From Chitinophagaceae bacterium (GTDB taxonomy: Bacteria > Bacteroidota > Bacteroidia > Chitinophagales > Chitinophagaceae), in assembly GCA_016721385.1 (NCBI GenBank), contig JADKIE010000008.1, positions 1 to 64,000 on the forward strand: 64,000 nucleotides of DNA. The letters are read 5' to 3'. The notes beneath the pieces were generated by a model, which saw only the letters and a list, made by a program, of their open reading frames with translations, was not told the origin of the DNA and did not search any database. Positions 1 to 10,514 of the stretch are shown here, piece after piece. The translations under genes and the position numbers were made by a program. The first letter of the stretch is position 1; every line of letters begins with the position of its first letter.

Positions 1-89
1 AATTCTGCAAAATGCTTCCTGACTAATCTTCTTTGTGCTTTGGCATTAAATAAAGTGAAACTTATAATAATTACTAAAATCCTTTTCAT
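1..89 (-). CDS. Start of an exported protein, cut by the window edge
   Basis: Only about 29 residues are present because the gene runs off the left edge. The N-terminus (MKRILVIIISFTLFNAKAQR) is a typical Sec signal peptide: basic start, hydrophobic core, and a cleavage site near AKA-Q. The start lies right after, and probably overlaps, the end of the preceding minus-strand barrel-like gene, so the two may be cotranscribed. No family can be assigned from this fragment. Confidence 0.5.
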   Translation of the reverse strand, partial: MKRILVIIISFTLFNAKAQRRLVRKHFAE

Positions 90-949
90 AGAACACTCAT
101 CAATTTTTAGATTATATGATACTTGTAACCCAAATAGATTCAATCTGGTGAACTCGAAATCCATCTGCTTGTAAGGGCATTACTAAGACCTATTTTATGC
201 ATTGCCCCTACTGTTACTTTTGAAACCAGATAATCTATTCCTCCAGGGTAATTAAAATAACTTTTAACTCTATTTTCAAATTGAGGAATAGGCCCAGTAA
301 GGATCTTCATAGGAATGTTGCCTATACTTTTGTATTTAAAATAATTCGTATTTCTCCTTGCTCAAGCCCAAATTTTTATACAAGATATTGTAACCTAGTG
401 GTATGTCTAATGTTACAAAAGAGAATATATGCTGTGTTTCGAAAAAGAGGCAAGCTTTCGTTAACTCCTAATTTATAGGTTACTGAGCCAAAAATAGTGC
501 CAGTATTGCTAAAGATGTGGGTAAAATATACCACCTTCTGGTACAATTATACCATTACTGGTATCAACTACATTAAATCTTGAACCCCCGCTATTATAGC
601 AATATTTACAACACTTTTAAAACAGATAGTCCAATTCCCGAGTAACAAACAAATTGTTTTTAAGTTTAAAATTTACTTTAGTGCCGCCACCTAAATGACA
701 TAAAGATGATTTTGATACATCTTTTTTTGTGGTTTTTCATATTTTAAAGTTGTCTAAATGATAGAAAATTAACTGTACCATTGTATTTCTGATTTCCATA
801 TCTATTGGAACTTGTATTCACAGGGTTACCTGTATTTATTACTTGTAACACCTCAATGTTCAAAAAAGCGCAGTAACTAATTTATTATTTTGCGAATAAA
901 CCAATAAACTTGAAAATAAAATAATAGTGGCAAGAATTAATTTTCTCAT
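90..949 (-). pseudogene. Frameshifted exported, probably outer membrane protein
   Basis: The minus strand opens at 949 with a clear signal peptide (MRKLILATIILFSSLLVYSQ, cleavage near YSQ-N) and meets a stop after 29 codons. Reading then continues in other frames through fragments that resemble barrel strands (for example VNFKLKNNLFVTRE and, at the end, LFGLQVSYNLKI). This suggests a protein of about 285 residues broken by several indels. The family is not recognised. The same density of frameshifts is seen in the next genes, which are essential ones, so sequence error is more likely than gene decay. The exact 3' end is uncertain. Confidence 0.4.
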
Positions 950-980
950 AATTATACGTTTTGGATTAAATATATAAATT

Positions 981-3170
981 TTATTTCATCATATTCTCAA
1001 TAGCCTCAGCATATTTCCCCTTCCATTCACTCATATTTCAGTCTTCCATATTCATATTTATATTACCATTGGTAACAGTTCTAAATAAGTGCACTCTAAT
1101 GGTTCTACTTTTTCGAGCAATTGCACAAAATCGTTTCTGTTTTCTTTACGAACACTAACTACTACACGGCTTTGGGCTTCGCCAAACAATAAGCATCTTT
1201 TCGAATACTTTCTTTAGCTGCATCATGGAAACATTAATGCCTAGGTTTTTATTAAAACAACTCTCCATTAGTGTTACAAATAAACCGCCTTCACTTACAT
1301 CATGTGCACTTACTATCAACTTATGATCAATCATTTTTTAATTGATTTTTGAATGTGCAATTCTTCATCTATATCAAATAAGGTGCAGGTGAAAATTCTA
1401 TTCCGCAAATTTTGTGTAGTACTCGCTGCTGTTAATATCATTGTAAGTGTGTACCTATTAAATATATTTCATCGCCCTCTTGTTTAAAATCCATCGTCAT
1501 TTTATCGTTTGGCATTGTTTAATAAATAACCATTCCAATCATAGGAGTTGGGTACACTGCACCATCTGGCCTCTGGTTGTAAAGCTAACATTGCCACCAG
1601 TTACCGGCGTATCAAATTTGCGGCAAACTCGCCCATGCCTTTAATGGCATGTACAAATTAGTAATATACCTGTGGGTCGAACGGGTTGCCAAAGTTTAAA
1701 CAATTGGTAACACCTAAAAGGCTCACCGCCACTACACACAAAACTGCGTGCCGCTTCGGCCACCGCAATCATTGCACCTTTGTAAGGATCTGCAAATACA
1801 TAACGACTGTTACAATCTGTAATTAATACTAAGGCTTTGTTAGTTGGTTTTGCCAAAACAATTGCAGCATCGCTTGGGGCATTTGTACTTGCATTGCCGG
1901 TACCTACCATGCTATCGTATTGTGTATATATCCAACGTTTACTGGCAATATTGGGCCTGGTAATAATTTGTTCTGCTATTGCTTTTAAATTGAGTTGGCT
2001 CAGCAATTGTATTTATATCAAATGCCTTTATTTTTCAAGTAAGAAGGCACTTCGTAAGGCCTGTCGTTTTGCGGTGGCCGCCGCCTAAAACTAACTCATA
2101 AGCTGGTAAACTGGCTTCTAAATTTCCATGCATATAAAAATTTAAAATTCCATCGTTGGTTACTTCACCAATTTGGCTGCAGGTAAATCCATTTATCAAA
2201 AACGGCTTGTATTAAATGTTTCTTTTCCTTTTTCGGCAACCAGTAACATTCTTTACGGCTTTCACTCAAAAGCAATTCCAGACTTTCATATATTTTTAGC
2301 GGGGAGGCGCTATCTAAATCAATACGCATACCCATTTCGCCTTTGGCACTCATTTCGGATGTTGAACAAATTATTCCTGCCGCACCCATATCCTGCATGC
2401 CTACAACTGCACCTGTTGTCATCACTTCAAGGCAAGCTAATAATTTTTTTTTCTGAAAGGATCGCCTACCTGCACAGCAGGTAACTCTTATACACTTTCT
2501 TCTGTAATATCTGCACTGGCAAAACTAAGCTGCCAATTCCATCTTTACCGGTTTGCACTTCCTACAAAAAAACCGGATTACCTCCGCAACGGTACCACTC
2601 GTTGCCGAAATTGTTTCTCCATTTTTTTAAAATGCCCACACTCATGGCATTAACCAAAGGATTGGTGTGATAACAATCTTCAAAATAAATTTCGCCACCA
2701 ACTGTTGGTACACCAAAACATTACCGTAATGCCCAATGCCGTGTACAACTCCAGCTAACAAATGCTGCGTTTTAGCTTCTTTTAAATTTCCAAAACGAAG
2801 GCTGTTTAAAGAGGCAATTGGCCTTGCACCCATTGTAAAAAATATCTCTGTTAATACCACCTACGCCGGTTGCTGCCCCTGAAACCTCCCAAAGCACTTG
2901 GAGGATTATGGCTTTCTATTTTAAAAACTACACTGTAGCCATCTCCTATATCCATTAAACCTGCATTTTCTTCACCACTTTTACCAGCATTTTCTTACCA
3001 TCTCTTGGTAATGTTTTAAGCCATTTAATTGAGTTTTTGTAGCTGCAATGCTCACTCACATGCCACTAAAGCATAACTCATTAAATTGGGTGTACGCCCC
3101 ACCTTTTGTTTTTCAATTCAAATTCTTCGGCAGTAATACGTAGTTTTTTGGTTTTAGCTGTTATTTCCAT
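981..3170 (-). pseudogene. purL: Phosphoribosylformylglycinamidine synthase PurL, multiply frameshifted as read
   Basis: PurL converts FGAR, ATP and glutamine to FGAM in de novo purine synthesis. Pieces in all three minus frames, in the correct order, match the small PurL subunit type: FTMGARPIASLNSLRFG then GVVHGIGHYGNV (about 2700-2850), MQDMGAAGIICSTSEMSAKG (about 2330-2420), DSMVGTGNAS, ADPYKGAMIAVAEAAR and CSGGEP (about 1720-1920), ending in WKGKYAEAIENMMK. The span of about 730 codons fits the family. The start at 3170 (MEITAKTKKLRITAEEF) has a TAAATTTG box 22 bases upstream. At least six indels break it. purL is normally needed for purine prototrophy, so these are probably assembly errors. 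purE lies 57 kb away in the same window. Confidence 0.85.
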
Positions 3171-3191
3171 AAATTATTTTGTAAGATGTTG

Positions 3192-3199
3192 CAAATTTA
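3192..3199 (-). promoter_or_regulatory. Putative -7 promoter box of purL
   Basis: The minus strand reads TAAATTTG, matching the Bacteroidota -7 consensus TAnnTTTG, 22 bases before the purL start. I see no TTG at the expected -33 spacing. Confidence 0.4.
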
Positions 3200-3310
3200 C
3201 TTTAAACTAATTGAGGGATTGAATGTGGAAATAAGTTGTGGGAAAAGAGTTATTATAGCTGGTACAATTATTTATGTTATTTAAGCAATTAAATAATTAT
3301 AAATTGCCTT

Positions 3311-3796
3311 ATGCAAACGAATTTTACAACAGAAAGGCTACAATTAGAACCTTTGACACATAAACATGCTGCATTTATTTTTGAATTGGTAAATACATCC
3401 GGATGGATTAAATATATTGGAGACAGAAACGTTTATACCACCGAAAATGCAATAGAGTATATTGAAAAAATAAACAATAATGAAGCTATAAGATATTGGG
3501 TAGTAAATTGTATTTATGAAAATTTAGCTATTGGACTGGTTACTTTAATTAGAGAGACTATTTAGAACATCATGAGATTGGGTTTGCATTTTTACCGCAA
3601 TATACCAGTAAAGGGTATGCTTACGAGGCTGCAAATAAATTGTTGCAATATCTTTTAAAGTGCAGGCCATAAGCATATTGATGCATGTACACTTCCGGAA
3701 AACATTTCGTCTATAAATTTGCTTGAAAAGCTTGGCTTAAAATTTAAAGAGCAGATAACTCACCATGGAGATTTATTGAGTATTTATTCTATCTGA
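3311..3796 (+). pseudogene. GNAT N-acetyltransferase (RimJ/RimL-like), frameshifted
   Basis: The N-terminus (MQTNFTTERLQLEPLTHKHA) is typical of RimJ/RimL-type acetyltransferases, which acetylate protein N-termini or small molecules using acetyl-CoA. After residue 84 the frame breaks near 3560, and the reading continues in other frames with EIGFAFLPQYTSKGYAYEAA, which holds the acetyl-CoA-binding region, then IDACTLPENISSINLLEKLG, the usual C-terminal part of the fold. The joined product would be about 160 residues, normal for the family. Two indels (near 3560 and 3660) separate the pieces. The substrate cannot be told. Confidence 0.65.
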
Positions 3797-3801
3797 CAGC
3801 A

Positions 3802-4831
3802 ATGTTTAAACTCATTAGCACATTGCCATTGGATTTGCTTCTTTACATTTTTATGGTAGTGGCAATGATTATTGGACTAACAACAGTGGTAGCATTGCTG
3901 AGCTGGAAGTGCTTAAAACTAATCCTAAATATTTTTCTCGGAATTAATATTTTCAACTACAACGGCAGTTACGCCGATTTTGGGGTCATGCCAATTCGTT
4001 TTGGAATGATTTAAAATAATTGCCTTATAAAGTTTATGGCATTTTTAATTTATTGAGTGGCGGTAATTATTACATCAACTCTATCTTTTTTAATTTTATT
4101 GTTTTTATAGGTCATATTGGTTTGTACCGGTTGTTTAAGAAGATGTTTCCGGGGTTTAATTATGGGGTAATAATTGGATGTTTTTTATTGCCTTCTTTTT
4201 TGTATTTCAGTAGCGGTATACACAGAGATGGATTAATATTTACTTTAATTACTATGTGCTTATATAGTTGTTATAGCATTTTGGAAGAAAGGAAAACTAA
4301 CAAGAAATTTTTTTTATTGCTATAATTCTCTCTATTGGTTTATTAATGCTATTACGAAGTGTGGTAGCCATAACCCTATATACTAGCATTATTTGCATGG
4401 TGGTGCGCAAGCAGTTTAATTTAAAGGCGGTACTTGTTTCGGCAGCAACTGTAGTGTTGTTCCTTTTATTATTTTGTTTGCAGATAAATTTAGCAGCATT
4501 AATCCATTAGATTTTATTACGGAAAAGCAAGCAGATTATTTAAAATTGGCTGCCGGCAATACACAAATTTCTTTACCAAAATTGGAGCCAACAGCAACTA
4601 GCTTTGTAAGTAATACTCCACAAGCACTGGCTAATGTTTTTGTTAGACCTTTAGTGAAAAACCTTTCTCTTTAATCCCTTTCGAAATGGAATGGGTATTT
4701 TATTATTTGTGTTTACCGTTTTTATTTAAAGTAAGCAAAATAAATTTCCTGTTCCGGCATCCTACTTATTTCCTGTTATAGTTTTTCTTGCTTTTTAAGC
4801 TATCTGTTTATTGGTCATATTGTTAAAATAA
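3802..4831 (+). pseudogene. Polytopic membrane protein of unknown function, frameshifted
   Basis: The first frame gives MFKLISTLPLDLLLYIFMVV with two hydrophobic segments. The reading then moves through at least three more frames with further membrane helices (INSIFFNFIVFIGHIGLYRL, LPSFLYFSSGIHRDGLIFTL, VLVSAATVVLFLLLFF), ending just before glnN. A total of roughly 340 residues with about eight helices is likely. The pattern resembles hypothetical membrane proteins of Bacteroidota that are distantly like polysaccharide polymerases, but I cannot name a family. It starts 5 bases after the acetyltransferase gene. The 3' end is approximate because of indels. Confidence 0.5.
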
Positions 4832-4836
4832 AAATT

Positions 4837-6996
4837 ATGCAATCTTTACGATTTAAGGCACTTGAAAAACTTACAAGTAACCCTACTGAAATTAAGGTAG
4901 AAGGCTCTACAAAAGTTACCGGAATTTTTAATGAAAATGTGTTTACGCTTAAAACCGCCAGAGAGTTTTTAAGTGACGAAGCATATAAAAGTTTGCTGGC
5001 CAGCACAAAAGGCGGCAAAAAAATTGACCGCAACATGGGCAATCAAATTGCCAATGGTTTAAGAGCTTGGGCCGAGAGTAAAGGTGTAACACATTTTACA
5101 CATTGGTTTCAACCACTTACAGGTTTAAGTGCCGAAAAACATGACTCGTTCTTTACCTTCAAGGCGATGGTACTCCTATTGAAGAGTTTGAAGGCGGTGC
5201 TTAATTCAACAAGAACCGGATGCATCCAGTTTTCCAAATGGTGGGTTAAGAGCAACGTTTGAGGCAAGAGGTTATACCGCATGGGATCCGTCTTCTCCGG
5301 CATTTATTGTGGGAATGGAAATGGCAAAACATTGTGCATACCTACAATTTTTATTTCGTACACAGGCGAAAGTTTGGATGCTAAAACACCTTTATTAAAA
5401 GCATTGGTTGCTGTAGAAAGCCCGTTGATGTGTGCCAATATTTTGATAAAAATGTAACTAAGTAACTTCTACCTTAGGTTGGGAGCAAGAGTATTTTGTG
5501 GTTGATGTGGGTTTAGCTAATGCAAGGCCCGATTTAACCATGACAGGCCGTACAGTTTTTGGCCATGCTCCTGCAAAAGGGCAACAATTAGAAGACCATT
5601 ATTTTGGGGCAATACCTGAAAGAGTGTATGCTTTTATGAGAGATTTTGAGGCCGAGAGTTATAAGTTAGGTATTCCTTTACGTACACGTCATAATGAGGT
5701 GGCGCCTGCTCAATTTGAGTGTGCACCAATTTTTGAAGAAGCAAATTTAGCCGTAGACCACAACACGTTGTTGATGGATGTGATGGAAAGGGTTGCAAAA
5801 CGCCAGCTTAAAAGTATTATTACACGAAAAAACCATTTGCTGGTGTAAACGGTAGTGGTAAGCACAATAACTGGAGTTTAGTACCGACACCGGTGTAAAT
5901 TTATTAGCACCAGGTAAAACACCAAAAAGACTAACTTAATGTTTTTAACTTTTTGTTAATATCATTAAAGCGGAGTACATGATTATGCAGAGCTTTTAAG
6001 AGCAAGTATTGCCAGTGCCAGTAACACCATCGGTTGGGAGCAAACGAAGCTCCGCCAGCCATTATTTCAATTTTATTGGTGAGTATTTAACCAATGTGTT
6101 ACACCAAATTGAAACCAGGGTGAGCCAGTAAGTTTGATGAGCAGGACGAGGCAATGCTTAAATTGGATATTCATAAAAGCATACCCGAATTATTGCTAGA
6201 TATTACGGACAGAAACAGAACATCTCCATTTGCATTTACAGGCAACAAGTTTGAGTTTAAGGCGTAGGTTCATCTGCCAATTGTGCAAATGCAATGACGG
6301 TTGTAAATACCATTATGGCCGAAACGTTAACAGCAATTTAAAAAGATGTAGATGCTTTAATTGAAAAAGGGAGAGAAGAAAGAAGTGGCCATTATGCAAA
6401 TTATTAAAAAATATATTGTTGCCAGTAAAGCAACTTTATTTGAAGGAGATAGCTATAGTGCAGAGTGGGAAAAGAAGCAGCAAAAGAGGTTGCCAAATGT
6501 TAAGACAACTCCGTTAGCATTGGATGCTTATGTCCAAAAAGAAAAATCTTTTGAGCATAACCAAATTTATACTCATCCCGAGTTAGGCAAGGCACGAAAT
6601 AATGCTTGAAGAGTACGTTAAAAGTACAAATTGAAGCCAGAATAATGGGCGAATTAACTGCTACGGTTATATTGCCATCTGCCATAAAATATCAAAATGT
6701 GTTACTAACTAATGTAAAAAGGGTTAAAAGCCGGGTTAAAAGCGCCCTCGCTTTAATCAATTACAAGTTTTAGAAAAGTGAGTGAGCATATTTCGGTTAT
6801 GAGTGATAGTGTTGAAAAAATGATTGAGGAAAGAAAAAAGAAAGCAGATTAACCAATAGCAGAGATAGGCCATTGCATATTGCGATAAAGTAAAGGCAAT
6901 ATTTTTGATATTATAAGATATCATGTGGATAAGTTGGAGTTGTTAGTTGATGATGCTTATTGGTTGCTGCAAAGTATAGAGAAATATTATTTTTAA
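4837..6996 (+). pseudogene. glnN: Glutamine synthetase type III (GlnN), multiply frameshifted as read
   Basis: Type III glutamine synthetase makes glutamine from glutamate, ammonium and ATP in the cytoplasm and is the usual form in Bacteroidota. The start MQSLRFKALEKLTS and the stretch NGLRAWAESKGVTHFTHWFQ are diagnostic of type III. Catalytic-core segments follow in order: WEQEYFVVDVGLA, RTRHNEVAPAQFECAP, the GVNGSGKHNNWS block, and near the C-terminus SEHISVMSDSVEKMIEERKK. The total of about 720 codons matches the large subunit size of this family. Many one-base indels split it after about residue 107. A rho-independent terminator directly follows, so it is probably the last gene of its transcript. 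The exact stop is uncertain by a few codons. Confidence 0.88.
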
Positions 6997-7009
6997 GATA
7001 TTTAAATAG

Positions 7010-7038
7010 GAAGCTGCAAAAATGCAGCTTCTTTTTTT
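7010..7038 (+). terminator. Rho-independent terminator after glnN
   Basis: GAAGCTGC pairs with GCAGCTTC across a short A-rich loop and is followed by seven T. An ATG inside this hairpin (7022) is therefore not a plausible start for the next gene. Confidence 0.8.
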
Positions 7039-7042
7039 GCTA

Positions 7043-7498
7043 ATGTTTAAGATTGTAAGAACAAATACTGCTAACCCCGATTTTCAATTATTGGTAAATG
7101 AGTTGGATAAAGAATTAGCTGTACGGGATGGAGATGATCATACCTTTTATGCACAGTTTAATAAAACAGTTAATCTTAACTGCGTAGTACTTGCTTACAT
7201 GGATAATATTGCTATTGGCTGTGGAGCAATCAGAAATTATGAAGCCGAAACTATGGAAGTTAAACGAATGTATGTGCCATACTCACAACGAGGTAAAGGC
7301 ATCGCTTCGTTTGTATTAAAAGAGTTGGAAGTTTGGGCAAAAGAATTAGGTTGTACTAGATGTATTTTAGAAACTGGTCAAAACCAACCCGAAGCCATTG
7401 CATTGTATAAAAAAAATAATTATACCATTATACCCAATTATGGGCAATATAAAGACGTTTACAACAGCGTTTGTTTTGAAAAGATATTAGGTCTTTAA
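7043..7498 (+). CDS. GNAT family N-acetyltransferase
   Basis: An intact 151-residue acetyltransferase. The central part (METMEVKRMYVPYSQRGKGI region) carries strand 4 and the acetyl-CoA pyrophosphate loop of the GNAT fold (QRGKGIA, fitting Q/RxxGxG/A), and the C-terminus has LETGQNQPEAIALYKKNNY, common in the PhnO/YhfO-like group that acts on small molecules. The ATG at 7043 is chosen because an in-frame ATG at 7022 lies within the glnN terminator hairpin. The substrate is unknown. It is one of the few unbroken genes in the first 9 kb. Confidence 0.85.
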   Translation: MFKIVRTNTANPDFQLLVNELDKELAVRDGDDHTFYAQFNKTVNLNCVVLAYMDNIAIGCGAIRNYEAETMEVKRMYVPYSQRGKGIASFVLKELEVWAKELGCTRCILETGQNQPEAIALYKKNNYTIIPNYGQYKDVYNSVCFEKILGL

Positions 7499-7647
7499 AT
7501 GAAACCGCTCTCTCCATACTACAAGACTTTATCTTGTTTACATTAACTTTTTCGTGTAACGAAGCTAAAAAGCAATTTGGCGGATAAAAAATTCTACGTA
7601 TTAAACCTTTTATTTAAATAGTAGTCTATCAATAAATTGGATAAGAA

Positions 7648-8064
7648 ATGAAAAATAGTGCTTTTCCTGACGGTAAGTTTTGTTGTATTAGGGTGCTACT
7701 GCTGAAATACAAAGAAAGCCCGTAATAGTTGCTGCAATCGATTCAGCCGGTTCTTCTGTTTTAAGTACACCTAAACCTCAAGAAAAACCGGAAAAAGAAA
7801 AATGATAAAAGAATTAAACCTGTCCAAAAGTCAACTTCAACAATTGAAAGAAATGAAAAAAAATAATCAAGTTAAAAAAGATGAAATTGAAAATAATAGC
7901 AAACTTTCTGCCGAAGAAAAAAAGCAACAATTAAGAAATATTAAAAAAGAACAGTTGCAAAAATTGCGTCAAATTCTTACACCGGAGCAATTACAAAAAC
8001 TAAAAAAGAACAGCGCAAGGAAAATATTGGAGAAAATATGATGGAAGCCCCAACGGATAATTAA
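7648..8064 (+). pseudogene. Small exported Lys/Gln/Glu-rich helical protein, frameshifted
   Basis: The ATG at 7648 begins an apparent signal peptide that shifts frame near 7670, then reads PVIVAAIDSAGSS and a Pro/Lys/Glu linker. A further shift at about 7800 leads into a charged helical region (LNLSKSQLQQLKEMKKNNQV, then KLSAEEKKQQLRNIKKEQLQ and ILTPEQLQKLKK). A last shift near 8015 gives the end ENMMEAPTDN. The spaced LTPEQ motifs recall Spy/CpxP-like periplasmic helical proteins (LTxxQ), which bind unfolded proteins or metals, but that is only an analogy. Total about 138 codons. A strong terminator follows. Confidence 0.45.
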
Positions 8065-8100
8065 CTATGTTCATATAAGCAGTAAAATTGAGCAATGCAG

Positions 8101-8129
8101 GAACATGCCTTAGGGCATGTTCTTTTTTT
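8101..8129 (+). terminator. Rho-independent terminator
   Basis: GAACATGCC and GGCATGTTC form a 9-bp stem with a TTAG loop, followed by seven T. It ends the small exported protein gene. Confidence 0.85.
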
Positions 8130-8187
8130 ATCTCTCGTCTTTACGTGTTTGAAGTAAAACTTCAAATACAATTCAATAAATTTGTGC

Positions 8188-9264
8188 ATGCAAAAGACAT
8201 TCACTTACCAACAACTTCACACTTTTACAAAAAATATTTTTACAAAAATTGGCTGCTCCAATGCGGATGCAGAAACAGCAACTAAAGCCTTGCTCTCTGC
8301 CGATTTACGAGGTATAGATAGCCATGGTGTGGCCCGGCTAAGTGGATATGTAAGATTATGGGAAGCCAAAAGAGTAAATGCAAATGCACAATGTAAAATT
8401 GTACACCAAACACCAAGTACTGCAGTAGTAGATGGCGATGCAGTTTAGGCTTGTGGGTAGCTCCATACGCCATGCAAGTAGCTATTGATAAGGCCAAAAA
8501 TGTTGGCACAGGTTGGGTAAGTGTAAAAAACAGTAACCACTTTGGTATAGCAGGTTACCATGCTATGATGGCTTTGCCGCATGATATGATAGGTATTGCC
8601 ATGACCAATGCAAGTGCATTAGTAGCACCAACTTTTCTGTTGAAAAATTGGTAGGCACCAATCCTATTGCGGTTGCTATCCCGGCAGGTAAAGAACCTGC
8701 ATTTGTGGCTGATTTTGCCACAACTACTGCTGCAAATGGTAAGTTGGAAATTTTGCAACGAAAGAATTTAGAAACACCTAACGGTTGGGTGCAAACGAAA
8801 GAAGGAGCTGTTACAAATAATGCACATGCTTTAAAAGAAGGCGGCGCTTTACTGCCGCTTGGCAGCGATAAAGAACATGGTAGTCACAAAGGTTATTGCC
8901 TTGGTGCAGTTGTAGATATTTTTAGTGCTGTTTTAAGCGGAGCAAATTATGGGCCTTGGGTGCCTCCATTTCCGGCTTATGTACCAATGCCGGAGAATAT
9001 GCCGGCGAAGGGATAGGCCATTTTTTTGGCGCCATGCGGATTGATGCATTTAGAACGGCTGATGAATTTAAACAACATATGGATAATTGGATACAGCGGT
9101 TTAGAAGTGCAAAAACAATAGAGGGCGAAACGAATGTGCTTATTCCCGGAGACCCTGAAAGGGAAATGGAAATAATACGAATGAAAGAAGGCATTCCTTT
9201 ATTGGATGTAGTGGCTAAGGATTTGGAAATGGTTGGACAAGTGTTTGGAGTGACGATTACTTAA
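8188..9264 (+). pseudogene. Ldh2/YlbC-type malate/L-lactate dehydrogenase family oxidoreductase, frameshifted
   Basis: NAD(P)-dependent dehydrogenases of this family (malate, L-lactate, ureidoglycolate or sulfolactate dehydrogenase) share a fold distinct from classical LDH. Seen here: LLSADLRGIDSHGVARLSGY near residue 45 with the conserved DxxGxxSHG-like motif, VGTGWVSVKNSNHFGIAGYH, TNPIAVAIPAGKEPAFVADF, and LGSDKEHGSHKGYCLG with the conserved HKGY-type motif. The total of about 358 codons is normal. Frameshifts lie near 8447, 8640 and 9013. Start ATG 8188 sits just behind a TAAATTTG box (8177-8184), so the transcript may be nearly leaderless. The substrate cannot be decided. The 3' end overlaps the convergent XRE gene by 8 bases. 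Confidence 0.8.
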
Positions 9265-9484
9265 AAATCAAATAATTCTTTTTATCAATTTGCAAAATTT
9301 CTGCTATAATTTTTACTGATAGTATCCCTGTATTAATTTCTCCCCTTTCTATACGCCCTATTTGTCTAAGTTCAATTTCTGCTTCATAAGCCAATCGTTC
9401 TTGTGAAAAACCAAGCCGTTTTCTTATTCTCCTAAGGTTATTTCCAAAGGCTTTTAAGTATTCTTTGTCGTTTAGTTCTAACAC
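9257..9484 (-). CDS. XRE/HTH_3 family transcriptional regulator
   Basis: A 75-residue single-domain helix-turn-helix protein of the Cro/CI type. Residues about 12-64 hold the domain: FGNNLRRIRKRLGFSQERLA, then the recognition helix region IELRQIGRIERGEINTG and the hydrophobic C-terminal helix. Small orphan XRE proteins like this usually repress or activate a neighbouring promoter. It is transcribed away from the PorP/SprF gene, and a perfect 26-bp palindrome lies 28 bases upstream of its start, in the shared divergent region, making autoregulation and control of the type IX pair plausible. No toxin partner is visible. Confidence 0.85.
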   Translation of the reverse strand: MLELNDKEYLKAFGNNLRRIRKRLGFSQERLAYEAEIELRQIGRIERGEINTGILSVKIIAEILQIDKKNYLIFK

Positions 9485-9512
9485 TAGACAACAATCACAT
9501 AAAATTTTAAAT

Positions 9513-9538
9513 AAATTAGGTCATATATGACCTAATTT
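9513..9538. promoter_or_regulatory. Perfect 26-bp palindrome, candidate operator of the XRE regulator
   Basis: The half-site AAATTAGGTCATA is followed exactly by its reverse complement, with no mismatch and no spacer. It lies between the XRE start (9484) and the divergent PorP/SprF gene (9590). Such dyads are the usual binding sites of dimeric HTH regulators. It has no T-run and is not a terminator. Confidence 0.7.
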
Positions 9539-9589
9539 GTATATTGCAATAGTTTTCAAATACATTATATCTATACCAATACAAACTCA

Positions 9590-10451
9590 ATGAAACACGT
9601 TGCCCTTTTACTAGTATTTTTTTTAATGTATAATCAGGCTAGTATTTTTTTGATTCTAAAATTTTAAATACTACAATACCGGAAAATGATTGTTTAGCTA
9701 TTGGGCTTGTCGGTGTTTCTGAGAATGGAATTAGCGAGGGAATCAAGAATACCTTTCTATCCATTTCAATGGCCTATCAAAAAGGCTTGGATGTTGAAGG
9801 GAAACAGCAACTTGGTATCGGATTTCAAACAACATTTGCACATAGGAAATTAGAAAAACCAAAGTTGCTTTTTGAAAATCAATTAGAGTCTTGGATAAAT
9901 TCAGGGTTCTCTAATATTGATATTTATCAATTTGGAAGTGCTGATTTTTCATACACAGATATTAATGCCGGCTTAATTTATCAAGCAATGTTGAATACAA
10001 AAAATTTTATTTCAGTTGGGGCTTCTATGTATCATATTAATAAGCCTAGTCGATTTTTTTTAGGTGGTGAATTTAATTTAGAAAGGCAGTTATGGAGTCA
10101 TATTGCTTTGGAGAAAAATATAGAAAATGATAAACAAATTTACACTGCTTTTCTAATCGGCTTTTCTAAACAGGAAGTAAACGATGTGATTTCTGGCATT
10201 ACCTATCAGTTTAAAATCAGTAAAACCAATCAATTCAGTTTTGGTGTGTGGGGAGAAAAAATGATCTTATAGGGAGTGCAATAATACCCAAACTTGGATT
10301 AGACTTTAAGTCTATTATACTAACAACTTCATACGAAATAAATATATCGTCAAAAAATTCAAGTAATAAAGGTGCCAGCGAAATTTCACTTATTTATACA
10401 CATGCTAAAACGAGAGAAAAATTTTTGGAAAATAAGTTTATAAAATTCTAA
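9590..10451 (+). CDS. PorP/SprF-like type IX secretion membrane protein, frameshifted
   Basis: The start MKHVALLLVFFLMYNQASIF is a signal peptide. After a frame change near 9655 the reading continues with ISMAYQKGLDVEGKQQLGIG, GGEFNLERQLWSHIALE and repeated amphipathic strands, ending in a fragment reached by a second shift near 10262 (LTTSYEINISSKNSSNKGAS, EISLIYTHAK). The strand pattern and order of motifs fit the PorP/SprF family: outer membrane proteins that pair with individual type IX secreted, type B-sorted proteins and help attach them to the cell surface. The next gene is exactly such a cargo. About 287 codons in total. Family call is by pattern and context. Confidence 0.7.
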
Positions 10452-10514
10452 ACGAAGTAACCTTTTTATTATAATTGATTCTACACCTCTTTTTTTAATT
10501 AAAACCGTTAAATT

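Noticed and set aside
281..478. 65-codon plus-strand open frame
   Set aside because: It lies opposite the broken exported-protein gene, whose minus-strand text shows barrel-like strands. No start signal or family.
7022..7042. Upstream in-frame ATG for the GNAT gene at 7043
   Set aside because: It lies within the 3' arm of the glnN terminator hairpin, and the added residues are not part of the fold.
1..9264. Programmed frameshifting as an explanation of the broken genes
   Set aside because: The shifts are many per gene, go in both directions, lack slippery sites with stimulatory structures, and cluster by position and not by gene family.
9257..9484. Toxin-antitoxin module around the XRE gene
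   Set aside because: No small toxin-like frame flanks it on the same strand; its neighbours are a convergent dehydrogenase and the divergent type IX pair.
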